64,000 nt of DNA from Ceratotherium simum simum (lineage: Eukaryota > Chordata > Mammalia > Perissodactyla > Rhinocerotidae): the NCBI RefSeq assembly GCF_000283155.1, contig NW_004454178.1, positions 23,196,737 through 23,260,736 of the forward strand, written 5' to 3'. The first letter of the stretch is position 1. Every line of letters starts with the position of its first letter. Position numbers and translations under genes: made by a program. The notes below the pieces were generated by a model, which was not told the origin of the DNA, did not search any database, and saw only the letters and a program-made list of their open reading frames with translations. Shown here piece after piece: positions 11,825-23,914 of the stretch.

Positions 11825-12010
11825 CTCCATTTGAATCTTGGCTCTACCGCTTGATTGGCTAGGCGACCTTGGAAAGTTGCTTAATGTCTTTGTGCCTTGG
11901 TTTCCTCATCTGTGTCAATAAAATGGGCATGTTCTCGTCCCTCCTCCCAGAGTGGGTGAAAATAGATGAAATAGGCGTGTGTAGCACAGTGCCAGGGACG
12001 TAGTGAGCGA
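11825..12010 (+). mobile_element. MIR SINE
   Basis: GAATCTTGGCTCTACCGCTT, AGGCGACCTTGGAAAGTTGC, TTTCCTCATCTGTG and GTAGCACAGTGCCAGGGACG are MIR core landmarks. Confidence 0.85.
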
Positions 12011-12989
12011 AAACCACTGCGGCTATCATTCTTGTCCTCATCATTTTTGGGCACCTGGTGTTCTTCCGAGTCTGTGATGAGAACGCCTGTGTCAAGGGCT
12101 CCCACCCAAGTCCTTGGGGGCCTGTCATGTCTCTGCTCTGGTTTCCCTGGACCCTGATGGCCCCCTGCCCTTCATGCCTTTGGAGGCTTCTTGGACTCCA
12201 CGTCAGCGACCCCTCTGGTCTCTCCGACACGAGGGCAGCTCGTGCCCTGTGTCCACTGCTTGTTCCCATGTTGCAAGTCAGAGCGCTGCTCTTTGCCGTG
12301 GGTTTATACCCCAGGTTTCTGAAGATGGAAGTGCCGCAGCTGTTAGTTTTGAGGTGCTCCCAGCGTAGGGGGAGGGAGTGCGGTGATTGCAACCCCGGGG
12401 AGCGGCTGTGACACCCTGGATTCATGTGTCAGGTGGGGGGCGGCGGGGAGTGATCTGAGCGGAAGGCTCGGGCACTGCGTCCACTAGGAGCGGGATCCGC
12501 TGTGTGGGCGTTTCCTATCGCCTCCTCCAGACTCTGCCCCTTGTCTTGCAGGCGATGGAGCAGAATTTAAAGCACACGTCTCCAGCTAGCGGTCAGCTGG
12601 CTGCTGTCCTACGTAACACCCTGTTCACCACTTCAGAGTGCCTTGACCTTTCCCGGGTGTGTGTGAGTAGGTTTCACGCAGAGGGAAAGCCATCCCAAAC
12701 GATTCAGCGTTCTTGGTTGGTTTGGGTTTTTTGCTACGCAAAGTAAGATTTAGTAAAAGTAGCTCAGGTTAAAAGCTGGTGTTCCTCTTCATGCTCTTCT
12801 CAGCTTTGAGAAGGGAGCTTCCCAGAGTGGTCTGTGTCTGCCAGCCGCCCTGGCTCTCCTGCTGGCTTTATAAAGTGTTCACTGTGCTTTAGACTTTTAG
12901 TAGGTTCTGGAATGAGCTAATTAATTCTCACTTCGACTCTCTGGCCAGTCAGTGGTCTGTAGCATCCTCATTTTCCAAAGCCCCCTTAG

Positions 12990-13089
12990 CTGCATGACGG
13001 GCACCCTTCTCTGACCTGTGTGCCCACATGTGCCCAAACGTGGCAAATGGAAACTAGACCTTGTACCTGGACGCCTTGCGCAAAGCCAG
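12990..13089 (+). other. Weak candidate exon, 100 nt
   Basis: The acceptor is CCAAAGCCCCCTTAG, with a modest pyrimidine tract. The donor is a strong AGCCAG|GTAAGC. Only one frame is open throughout; it gives a Cys/Thr-rich peptide that I do not recognise. The strong donor is the main support. Confidence 0.18.
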
Positions 13090-13267
13090 GTAAGCGTCAT
13101 CTAAAGACAGTGGTTGGAGAGGACAGGGTTGGCCTTTGCTGTGCTTCCTTTAACTGAACTCTGGTGGCCAGTTGTTCCTATTCGTGGACTAACCAAAGTC
13201 AACTTTGACCCCTTGGCCAGTGTCAGTTCTGTGGCCACTGACATGGGTCTGATGGATCGTTTGGACC

Positions 13268-13360
13268 ATAATTGTTAATGGTTATTGAGCACTAATATGG
13301 GCCAGGCTCTGTTCTTAGTACTGACTCATTTCCCCCAAACTCTGTTGTACTTTGAGATTT
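13268..13360 (-). mobile_element. MIR-family fragment, antisense
   Basis: GGTTATTGAGCACTAATATG and GGCCAGGCTCTGTTCTTAGT are the antisense MIR 3' end. Confidence 0.65.
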
Positions 13361-14439
13361 CAGGAAATGCACGTGTTGCTTCTTGCACTTGCACACACTA
13401 GACAATCATTGTAGGAAGTAAATTATGATGTTTCTAGTCTCTTCTGCCAGTCAGCATTGCTTCAAGGAAGGGGCATAGGATGGGGGAAGGCATAGGTCTT
13501 GGTGGGCTTGGACCCATGCTGCTGGCCCACCCTGCCTGCACCCCAGAGGGGAGGGGTGGGGATAGGGAGTCAACAGCAGCGCCCATCAGTTTGAATCGGA
13601 GTCTGTTTTAGAGTTGATCTCATTTTCCTGTTGATTGCCCGATGTTCTCCGGGCTGCCACAGCTATGATATTTTTACACAAATGGGGCTTTCCTTTCCTT
13701 TGGAACTTTCAATACAGCTGCAGAAACAATGCACCCAAACTGACTGACGGCTTTGGGGATGTCCGCATGTTCTGCGGGCTGACCTCTGCGTGTTGATGTA
13801 GAATGCTGCACACAGCACAGGAATCTATGGGTGGCAGCCACAGAGCAGGATTTGCTTTGCCTCGTGCCAACTTGTGTAAATATCAGCAAAACATGTTTTG
13901 GGGACAGAAAATGAGTTAATTTGGAAATGGTGGGTTATTAGCCTGTACTTGTACTGCACATGGCAGTTTTGAGCATTGCTGCTTCAAGGATTCAGGGTGA
14001 TGAGAGCTGTCCTGGACCAGGACCTTACCCCTCTCCTGCCTTTTCTTTTCCCATCCCTGTGCTGCTGGGTCCCCACGCTGTGCACAGGCCCGCTGCAGTC
14101 ACCCTGGGCCTCCCAGTAAGGCTGGGCGTGAATGGAAGGGTAGGATGCTGTGTTGTAGGCCTGTGACAAACTTGCGCTTCTGGAAGCCTCCCAACGACTC
14201 ATTTGGGTGTATTTCTTGACTTTTTGGCTCTTCACCCCTCCCCTCGCTTTAGACCTTTTCTCTGAATGAATGACACATCTCTGCTTTCTGCCACCCTGAG
14301 TCATTACTTTCTACGTCAGTTTTTTTTGAGTCTTGTAGTGTTTTTCAATATTTATGAAACACTTAGTATTTGTACTATGACAAAAGGTCATATTTAATAA
14401 GGTATAGTACCCAAGAGGAATATTTTGTTTCCGTTTTAA

Positions 14440-14710
14440 AGATGATCCAATGCGAGCTGCCTCATGGATGAGTTAGATCCCACCAAGCAGGGCCTCAGGG
14501 GAATCTCTCACTGCTAATTATTAACAGAACATGGGAATATGGCCAACCCACTCCGGAGGTGGTGGCCAAAGATCGGCTCTGCAGCCACCATCCCAAGCGA
14601 CACTTTGCTGAAAGGAAACTTCTTAACCATTGAGAGAGCCGTATAGCATAATTGTTGAAAGTATTAAATGGCTCAACTACTAAAATCCAGAGAGAATACC
14701 ATAATGGGTG
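14440..14710. promoter_or_regulatory. Candidate conserved non-coding element
   Basis: Non-repetitive, with balanced composition and homeodomain-type words (GCTAATTATTAAC) and no long frame. It stands out between repeats. Conservation cannot be measured from one sequence. Confidence 0.2.
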
Positions 14711-15783
14711 TTATTACGCATCTCTCTGATGTAAAATTTTGCCACGTTTGCTTTTTCTGTATGGTGTGCATGTGTTTATGTTTATGAAAGAAAACATTAC
14801 AGACACAGTGGAAGACCCATCACTGCCTCCTCTACTCTGTTGAAGATGGTTTGTGTCTTTCCCATTCACATCTCTTTAAATGTGACTCAAGTATGCGTCC
14901 TGAGACAGTGTATGGTATTCAACGTGCGTGAGAGGTAAGAACCTACGGTGGTGATAATCTGAAGACATCTTTCTGCAGTTGGAATGAAAAAAAGTGTTAT
15001 CATATGTTGTTCTGGTTCTTTCATTTTACCTGCTATAGAATATTCCATTTAGAAATTTAATTATTCTATAGTTAAATATTTATATATTTCTTTAAACAAT
15101 TAAAACATTTTATTTAAAACATTTTTCTGCTCTGTGTATGTGTGTGCTGAAAATTGTGTGTGTGCACGTATGTTAGCGAGCATTGTAAGTGTTTGTGTAT
15201 GCATGTTGTGGGGAGAGAGAGCTGAGGGGGATTCACATCCTGCTGAGGGACTTAGGCTGTAGCCCCTCGGATGGTTGTGGGTGTGAGTACTCCATGAGGA
15301 GGGCTCTCAGAATTGCTCCAGATCGAGACTTGCAGGACCTTTTCCTCCATAACCTTGAAATCTCTGAATGTAACAGCAGGCCCTGCATAGACCTGAACCA
15401 CTTCAGGACGCCACACACAGAGAACTCAGATCCCAGCTCTGGGGCTGACGCCTTTCTTGTAGCAGTGGGCACAGGGCGAGTTGTGCTGTGACTTAAAAAA
15501 CGTGTGATGACCTGCAGGCCTTAGGCGCTTGAAAGGCTGGCTGAAGCAGCTGGAAGAAAATCGCAGGAGTCCCGCATGGCTGGGGTCAGATGTATTTGGG
15601 AGAAGAGGTGTATTATCCGTGTGGGGAATGGTGGTTCTGATTGTCTGAAAGAGAGAGAAAACTGTGCTTTGAAAATGCACTGTTATTAACCCGCCCTAAA
15701 TAGCTATTTTTGCAGTTAAAGGCACCAAATTTTAATTCTTTATAAACTTCAACTTGAAAGGGAATGAAAAGATGACACCATCA

Positions 15784-16080
15784 GGGCCGGCCCCGTGGCT
15801 TAGCGGTTAAGTGTGCGCGCTCCGCTACTGGCGGCCCAGGTTCGGATCCCGGGCTCGCACCGACGCACCGCTTCTCCGGCCATGCTGAGGCCACATCCCA
15901 CATACAGCAACTAGAAGGATGTGCAACTATGACATGCAACTATCTACTGGGGCTTTGTGGAAAAAAAGGAGGAGTATTGGCAATAGATGTTAGCTCAGAG
16001 CCGGTTTTCCTCAGCAAAAAGAGGAGGATTAGCATGGATGTTAGCCCAGAGCTGATCTTCCTCAAAAAAAAAAAAAAAAA
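15784..16080 (+). mobile_element. ERE-type SINE, long form, full length
   Basis: It starts GGGCCGGCCCCGTGGCTTAG and has the B box GGTTCGGATCC, the TACAGCAACTAGAAGGATGT core, the GATGTTAGCTCAG/GATCTTCCTC 3' module and a poly(A) tail. A perfect 17-bp target-site duplication (AAAAGATGACACCATCA) flanks it at 15767-15783 and 16081-16097, so it is a clean retrotransposition event. Confidence 0.97.
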
Positions 16081-16284
16081 AAAAGATGACACCATCAAAA
16101 AGGGCACGTGTTTAGGAGATCCTTGCACAACTTTGCTAGTGCGGAGTTGGCTGTGATATATTATGTTAGAGATAAAATGTGTCATCTGGAAGACAACAGG
16201 GCTTCTTTTTAGCTTCAGCTGGGACTTTTCATTGTAATCATGGTATAATGAGGTTTCTAACAGAAAATTAAAATAAAATAATTT

Positions 16285-16560
16285 AGGACATTTTCACACA
16301 CCATTGGTAGGATGTACATTGGCCAATCCTTGTGGAAGGCAACATGACAACCTGTGACTGAAGCCTTGAAAATGTTCACACCTTTGATCTAGAAATTCCA
16401 CGTGGAGAAAGGTATGAAAGTAGAATGTTAGCAGAGGTATTTGCGAAAAGAGTGCACAGGTATTTCTTGCTCTATTTTACAAGAGCAAAAAATCAGGAAA
16501 ATGTGAATGTCCAAGTTTGTTTCCATATTGTGCAGTGGGCAGAAGTAACTGAATCCAGCG
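16285..16560 (+). mobile_element. Old L1-type fragment
   Basis: CACACACCATTGGTAGGATG, TGGAAGGCAACATGACAACC and CCTTTGATCTAGAAATTCCA follow the pattern of old L1 sequence (…GACCCAGCAATTCCA…). Confidence 0.5.
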
Positions 16561-16920
16561 TGCATGCTCTCCCTTGCAAGTTTGTTTGGTGGTTGTTTGG
16601 TGGATTAATGGGGATACTCAGGTAAGGCCCGTGCTGCAGGGCCTGGAGCATTGTGACTGCATGACGCGTAGGCTAATGCCATCGTTGTTTAAAAGTACAA
16701 ATGTATATAGAAGTCTGGAAGGACGTGCACCAGAATGTTAGTGGTAGTGATGGTGGGTTTTGTGGGTGATTTTTTTCCCTTTAATGTTTTTCTTAAATAT
16801 ATACTCCTCTTTTCTTCAGTGAACACATATTATATAAAGTTATTTAAAAAGAAGTAACTTGAATGATATTAAAAATCTCTTTTTGAGGGGGCAAAATACA
16901 GTTGAAATAAAAAGGTCTAT

Positions 16921-17113
16921 TGCAGAAGTCAGCAAACGCTTTCTGGACAGGGCCAGACGGTGAGTATTTTCGTGGCGGCACAGTACGGTCGCAACCCCTC
17001 AGCTGCTGTTGTAGCGTGAAATGCACAGACAAGTGGGCATGGCTGTGTTTCAATAAAACTTTATTTACAAAACCTGTGTCGGGCTGGATGCGCCCCACGG
17101 GCCGGGCTTTGTT
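16921..17113 (+). mobile_element. hAT-Charlie-type non-autonomous element
   Basis: GCAGAAGTCAGCAAACGCTT, GACAGGGCCAGACGGTGAGT, GGCTGTGTTTCAATAAAACT and TTATTTACAAAAC are landmarks of a common mammalian DNA transposon relic. The ATAAAA-type words in it should not be read as a poly(A) site. Confidence 0.65.
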
Positions 17114-19179
17114 GACCGGTGTTCTGATAGGTTCTAATAGATTTAATGTTTGAAATCCAGTAGAACTGGGTCAAACTGCCAGGTAGGTATATTGGGTTTG
17201 TTTTCATTGTTCTCATTAAGCAAAATTTCAAGCTAGACTGTAAGTTGAATAGTAAGAAATAACGTGGGTGTTTCTGGTTGTTATTTGATGTTACGGAATC
17301 CTTTTAAGGACACGTTCGATCTTGTAAGGGGGAACAGAGTCACTTCTCTGATTTGTGCGGTGGCTGTGGGGCCCTTTGGGTGTTAGGTTGGGTGTGCGGA
17401 TCTCCTCAGTGGTGGCCATCGAGGTGCCCAGTCCAGTTCTGTTCTTCGTTTTGGAATGGCAGCAGCACCCCCCGATAGTTCCAGAGTGGTCAGAGTAAAA
17501 TCCTCTGTCCCTGACCGAGCTTTCAGCCACCTCTTGTGATATTCCCATTCAAGATGACTCAATATTGGGGCTTATGTTTATTGCTGAGAATAAGATTTTT
17601 TTTTTTTTGGCAATTTTTCTCAGTGGTTTGAATGTTATTTTTGAGTTCTGGCCAAAGAGAGATGAGTATGAGGTCAGAACTGGAAAAAATATGTCCCAGA
17701 ATCTTCTTGACTTGACTGGAGGAAGGAAGAGGGTCACCGAAAGTGTGAACTTGGGGAAGGAATGACACGCTTGCTGGAAAAGAAGGGAGGAGAGGAGCTG
17801 AGTGGGCACCATGTCCTTGACCGGCGTGGGAAGGCGGCCCCAGCCCCCACTCACCAGCTGGGCAAGTCTCCTCCAGGTCTGGTGGGAGGAGAGGGGAGCA
17901 CAAGGCCCCTGAGTCAGGTGCAGGGACTGCTCTGGGGACGTTCAGTTGGGGCAGATGGAGGAAAGCTGACCAGCTCGGGTGCATGCGGTCAGGTGCCTAT
18001 GGGGCACCTCCATGGTGTTACCTCTGATCTTTTCAAAGAAGAGGAGTGGGGCGAGGGCCCCTCACTTGGCTGCACTCCTGCCGCCATAGTGGAGCTGCTG
18101 TTGGAGCAGAGGACACATAGCCAGACCACCACCATGGTCTTGCGCCTGGTGTCCCCGTGGATCAGTGCTGGAAGTGTTCGGGGACACCAGGCAGGGAGCC
18201 TCTGGGGGACAGGGTGGGGCCGGAAAGGAGGAGCTCTTTGCCTGGATTTCTGGAGATGGGGCTGGCACAGGGGCGAGCGGGTGGAAGTGCCCAGAGGCTT
18301 GCAAGAGCAGGGCCTTTTGCTGGAAGATGGAGACAGGATGTGTTGGAAAGATGGGCGAGGTCGCTTAAGTGAGATGCGACAGGATCAGACTTGGGGAGCG
18401 AGGAGGAAGGCAGGCCAGGTAGGAGGCTGTGGACGCAACTGACCGTCTAGACCAGGAGAAGGAGAAGGGGACAGATATGCAGGAGGACTGTCTCCAGGCG
18501 TGGGGACCGTCATTGATAATATGACATGAATAGACTTCATGGAAGGCAGGAAATGACCATTACTCAGGGGATTTTTATGAAGCCTTATGAATCAAAAATA
18601 TCATCTTCTGAAGTGGATATTAACCATTTCACCACTTTATATGGAATATTTCATTGCATTTATATTTTTCCACCAGGACAGTAATATGTGAATATGAAAC
18701 TTCAAAATAGAGAACTGTAGGAAGATTTTGTGCCAAATAAAGCACATATTGAAAGAAAAGTTGTTTTTTGGAAACCCAGAGCCTTATCACACATCATTGT
18801 TAATATTTTGGTGGAATTTCTCCTAAACATTTTTCTGCACGTTATTTTTGGTAAGATGTTTCAGATGGGGTTTCGTAGGCTTATGGCATGAGCATTTTCC
18901 ATGTCATGTTATAATACAGCACATCCTGTTATACACTGTACACTGTATTTGATAAAGAATTAGGGGCACGTTTGGGGGAGTAGAGGGATGCATTATACTG
19001 CAATCTTCACGTGCAGTAATTATGTTTATTCACGGTTGCCGATGCTGTTTGGCTAACCACCGGCTTAGGGGAAGGCACATTTGTCCTTCATCCAAATGCG
19101 GCCACTTTCCCTTGCTGCTGCCATGGCAACGCTCAGCCCTGCTGCATCCACCTCTGTTCCTCGGTCCTCATTCCTCCTC
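17114..19179. other. No gene seen
   Basis: The 17762-18442 frame (226 codons) is G-rich, overlaps open frames on the other strand, and parts of the sequence recall old LINE-type text. I do not treat it as coding. Confidence 0.5.
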
Positions 19180-19446
19180 CTAATTATTTGAAGCGAGGCC
19201 TGCGGGCTGCCCCAGCTCGCCGCCGGGTCTGCATAATGTATGAACTGAATGACAGCCAGCGCCCAGCCCCACCGAAACAAAGAGCCCGCCTCTGTGTGGT
19301 GGGCAGACTGGGGAAGCATATTGTGAACACATTCTCTGCTAACTGTGAACCGTGTCATAAAACGCATCTCTGGCCTGTCAAAAAATATTTTGACAGAGCC
19401 CACAGTCTAGCTCCTTCATATGCAAATGTATCAGCAATGCCTGGGT
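19180..19446. promoter_or_regulatory. Candidate developmental enhancer-like element
   Basis: A repeat-free block contains CATAATGTATGAACTGAATG, GTGTCATAAAACGC (Hox/Cdx-like CATAAAA), TTCATATGCAAATG (an octamer, POU-type ATGCAAAT), and a 9-bp inverted repeat, CTGTCAAAA/TTTTGACAG (19375-19396). The inverted repeat carries TGTCA/TGACAG words of MEIS/TGIF type. The block has sharp edges and no convincing coding frame. Enhancer function is inference. Confidence 0.35.
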
Positions 19447-19974
19447 AAGGGGCGACACTCAAGCATCCACAGGAGGGGGCGGCCGACGTTGCAGGGTTCA
19501 TCACTCTTGCAAATGAACACTATGAAAATGGTCTGTTTCCGTTCTAATGTATAAACAACCAACTTGATGACTCGAATGCTTTCAGATCCTGGGGGCAGTG
19601 AAAGGGTGTCCTCCAAAGACTTGGAAAGGTTGCTTCAGGAGAGTTAAACTGAAAAATCCGCGCAGTGAGCATGGCGCAAGGAAGGATGAGGGATTGGCCC
19701 ACCATGACGGGCCAGGCAGTGGGAAATAGCTGAGGAGACACTGGGTGAGGGGCGAGCCCAGAAGGAGGGCTGCCAGGGATGGCCCGGCACTCTTAGTTGA
19801 CAGGGAGGGGGCCTGTGCCCAAGGACCAAACCGTGTGGTCTTGGTTGTGCCTGCTGTGTCTGGGCTGCCCACCAAAGGTCCGTGGGCTCCTGGAGCACCT
19901 TCATAGAATATGTGTCTCCCCCATTCTGCTCCTTCCCAGGAGGACCAGCAATCCTAGGGTGCACGGTAAGCCCT

Positions 19975-20190
19975 TGGGAGCCAGCCTCTGTGGGTTGGAC
20001 TTCTGTGTGATCCTGGGCGAGTGACTTAACCTCTCTTTGCCTCAGTGTCCTCAGCTGGAAAAAGGGGTTAGTAACATCTGTGCAACATCGTTGCAGTGAA
20101 CATCCAATGAGGGATGCATGGAAAAATGCTTAGAAATGCATGTGGCAGAAGGGAAGTGCTAATTAAGTTCAGGCGGTTGTTAGTTCTGTT
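19975..20190 (+). mobile_element. MIR SINE
   Basis: TGTGATCCTGGGCGAGTGAC, TTAACCTCTCTTTGCCTCAG and CAGCTGGAAAAAGGGG mark the MIR core. Confidence 0.8.
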
Positions 20191-20204
20191 CCTCAACTGG
20201 GGTG

Positions 20205-20555
20205 CCCAGGATAAAGACCCACGCAGCCCCTCTTGCTGTTAGATGTGGCTACTCCCCTGAGATGCCGCTGGAGGTGTTGTGTGGCAGCTTCTGGAAGACC
20301 TCATTACAAGGAGCTGGTGGGTCTCTTTGCCCTTCCTCCTTGCTTTTGCTTTCTGTTGCCTGAATGCACCCATCGTGGACCCCTAACAATGATGGCCACG
20401 TTGGAATTGGAAGGGGTCCAGGTTACAGAGCCACCAGCCACCTGGGACAGCCCACCTGAAGATTTCATTAATGTGAGAGAAATACCTTTCTGTCTTGTTT
20501 AAGCCACTGTTATTTGGGGTTTTCGGTCATGTGTTGCCAAATGATCCTAATTAAT
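20205..20555 (+). mobile_element. Probable old LTR-like repeat
   Basis: The 3' part (GAAATACCTTTCTGTCTTGT, TTAAGCCACTGTTATTTGGG, CCTAATTAATAC) resembles the ends of old MaLR-type LTRs. The 5' part is too diverged to place. Confidence 0.45.
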
Positions 20556-23500
20556 ACGCAAGGTGAGAGTGTGTTATCTGCAAGACCCGAGAGCGGCAGT
20601 TAAATGTCTTAAGGTGAATTAACAAACTGGCTTTCTGACTTCAGATCTCACCACCTGAGCAGCTTTCCCAGGAGACTGCCCAGCTGCCCGGAGCCACGCA
20701 CAGGCCATGCTCTAGGCATGGGGGAATTGTTAGGGCAGAGCCCCTGGGGACATGGGAGCCCCCAGGCTTCCCTCTGCCTGCGCTCTCCTCTGTGGAGCCC
20801 CTACTTAGCCATCTCCATGACAATTGCAGCAGCCTTGAACTTTGCATGCTGCCTGCCTCACAGGCTTTGGGGGGCTGGCAAATCCTAAATACACCTGGGG
20901 CTTTCCAATGACCATCTGCTGATGGCCAAGTTTTACACGGTTTATTTTCTGAGCTGGAATCAGGCAGGCGTATTCTGGTCATGGCTGCAAATGAGAGCCT
21001 TAGGATGTTTTCATTTTTTTCTAGTTCCACCTGGCTTCTCTCTGGGGATCGAGGCTCTGTCTCTCCTGCTGTTTAGGTGGTCGTGTTTCTGCTGCAAAAC
21101 AGCACTGGCCGATTTAATCAGGAGACATGAAAGCCGACCGTTCCCTGTTTATCTGCCTGGTCTCCTTCTGTGGTGCCTGGTGGTATGCCGGTGTAGGTTT
21201 ATAAAACGTGCTCTGTCGCTCTGATTTTCCTGTTTAGATTGCCATGATGGTTTTAGAGGAAGATGCAGGAGCTTAGCTGCTGGAAAGTGGCAGCCGCGCT
21301 GGAAGACCTGGCTGGCTCTAACTGTGCAGGAGGGCATGTCTGTTTCCTTAAAAATGAGAAACCCAGCCTGCAGACTTAGCTCCTCACTCGGGGCGAGCTT
21401 GCTGGGCTTTTGGGTTCTGCTTTGCTTGAGTCCCTCCCCCCAAAAGCTGCAGCGTGGTGCTCTGATTTTCTGAGAGCCTCGGGCGTGTGGACCCATGTGC
21501 AGGGACTGAAAGAAGCAGCTGTGACTTTAAGACAAACTGTGGGGCTTTTCACTTGATTTTCCTGCAATTATGTCTCTCTCTTGAATTTCTTCTTTGAATC
21601 CTGGTAATAATTTATTGTGTGTGTACCAGAACACATGCTTGATCTGCCTCGGTGCATTGCTAGGTGGAAGTTCTGCTTTGGGAGCTCTGGATAAACAAGG
21701 TAACTGTTTATGTATGTTTACATTGTGTCTACACATCCTTAGGAGTCTTAAGCCCAAGGAGCAGCAATGTCATTGTAATAATTATATACCCTGTGTGTGC
21801 CATTGCTGAGAACAATAGAGAGCCCCAACTTTAGAAGGTCCCCTAGGGCATCCCTGAGACAGGACTCCGTCCCACCAGAAGACGCTCGTTGACAACTTCT
21901 CATGGGAACTGGAGCCTAGAAACTGTCCCTCCGAAAGTTTTTTCTTGTGTCGAAACTGAGTCTCTCAGGCTGTGAACTAAACGCATCTCTAATTAATTCC
22001 ACCCCCTTGTGCGGTGGACCAGCTGTGTGCAAGACCCTGCGGATTGTCAGAGAAAGGCTGAACCTTCCGGGGGATTTGGGGAATCTTCTCTGCTATGTTT
22101 GCAGATGTCAGAAAGCCCTTCCTCAGCGTTTCCATTCCGAGTGAGGCTTGAGTCCTGTATTTTTGTGGCTTTTCCCTCATCAGTTTCTCTTCATTCCCAC
22201 TTTAGTTGTGCAATTGAAACTCAGAATGCTGGTTTTATTTTGGTCAAAATAAAATCTTTTCAAAGTGTTGAAAGGCGTTGGATTTTCAGTGAGGCTTGAC
22301 TTTACATTCCACGAGGGAGCCTTTGTTTTGTGCTGATAGAGTTTTGGCTCTTCTTGGGGCACTGTACCTGTTGGTTGGATAAATGAGGGGTTGGAGCAAA
22401 CAGGCCCCTGTCCACCCCACCTCCTTGACCTAAATCCCTCTGAATTGTCAACATGGCGGCCAGCTGCATGTTGTCGGTTCTGCAGCACTTCCTCTGCTCG
22501 AGGACCGGCTACCCCTCTGAAGTGTGAACGTTTCCTCCCAGATGGGGAATCTTGTGCAATCTTCTGCCCTAGCACCTGTGATCAGGAGGCACCTGCGCTA
22601 TAAGCAACAGGTGTCCTGAGTTTGAATCCTTACCTTATAGCCAGGCTGTGTGGCAGCGGGTAAGTCGTTAAGCTGTTCCAAGCCTCCACCTCGGCTGTAG
22701 GCAGGAATGAGGGTTATTTAAGGAAGGAGGTGATGTACCTCCATGAACGCGCTCTGCTCACTGCCAAGCTTCCTGTAAATGCTGGGAGTTCCTTCCATTT
22801 CTCCTTTTCTCTGCCTAACAGGATTTGGCTTTCATCTTGCTTGGTAATAGACCCACCTGGGAAAACAAGTTGCTCTGAAAATTTGATCGAGTCTTTAGGC
22901 ATGTAAGTGGATTAATTCTTTCATCCATCATTCAGAAAATTCCGGTTTCTGGGATTATCTAAAATGGTTTGGCAACAATGGGTTAAGTCTCTGAGAAACA
23001 AGACAGACAGAAGAAAGGATGCACTTTGGTTTATTTTGGAAACAATCGACTAGATCTGTGACTTTTCCTGTGTAGGCATCAGTGTGATCCCCGGGGGGCC
23101 TTTTCCAGAGCTGTCCCACTCCCTTCACCAGAGCCCCTGTCCCCGGGGAAGTGTGATTGTGTGAGGTGGGGAAGGCTGAAGGTCTCAAAATGTAATTATT
23201 TTTAGGAGGAGAGTGAAGATGGAGAGCTCCGGGCCAGAGGGCAGTATGTTTCAGATCTTTCCAGGTGGGAAGAGAAAGTACCATGTTATAGAGGAAAATG
23301 AGTGAGGATGGGCAGCCAGGAGATCTAGGTGCTAGTTGGTGTGTCACGCTCTATAGCCTGGTGATGTCCCTGCAGTCTCCCCGGGCTGCAGTGTCCTGGG
23401 CTGTAAAATAAGTTAGACCTGGTGAGCATGTTTGGCCCCAAGATGTTATGACTGTGAGAGGTGAGCGTGGCACCATTGTGGCTGCAGCTCTGGGGACGGG

Positions 23501-23914
23501 AGCCCCTGGAGGTGCCATGTCTTGGTCTTGTCTGGTGCACACGGCAGGTGTCTGTACACATTGACTCAAACAGTGCGGTAAACTGGAGTGTGCTCCAAGA
23601 AAAAGTGGCCACTAGTCTAGTTAAAGATAAACATCAAAATGACGTGAGAAAGTGTTAATGTTACTGGATTAAGTTAAAACAAGTTACAAAATAGTAGGTT
23701 AAATATTTATCTCAATTTTGTAAAAAAAAATTTTCTTTTTTAATTTAAAAAATCTCTGTATATGCCCAGATAAAAGGTCATAAAGCAAAACACTGCAGTA
23801 TTAATAGCAGCCCTCAGTGAGTGGGGAGATTATAAGTCACTGGCTTTGCTTTCCAGGATTGGGGAAAGAATCACGTTGTGATCATGTGTGTTCTGGAGTC
23901 AAATGGTTGCTGAT
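20556..23914. other. No gene seen apart from a MIR fragment
   Basis: Mostly unique sequence of average composition. The open frames are short and occur on both strands with no splice support. Confidence 0.5.
22590..22720 (+). mobile_element. MIR SINE fragment
   Basis: GAGTTTGAATCCTTACCTTA, GGCAGCGGGTAAGTCGTTAA and CCTCCACCTCGGC follow the MIR pattern with strong divergence. Confidence 0.55.

Noticed and set aside
17762..18442. 226-codon + strand frame
   Set aside because: G-rich, overlapped by frames on both strands, and partly resembles old LINE text; no recognisable protein feature.
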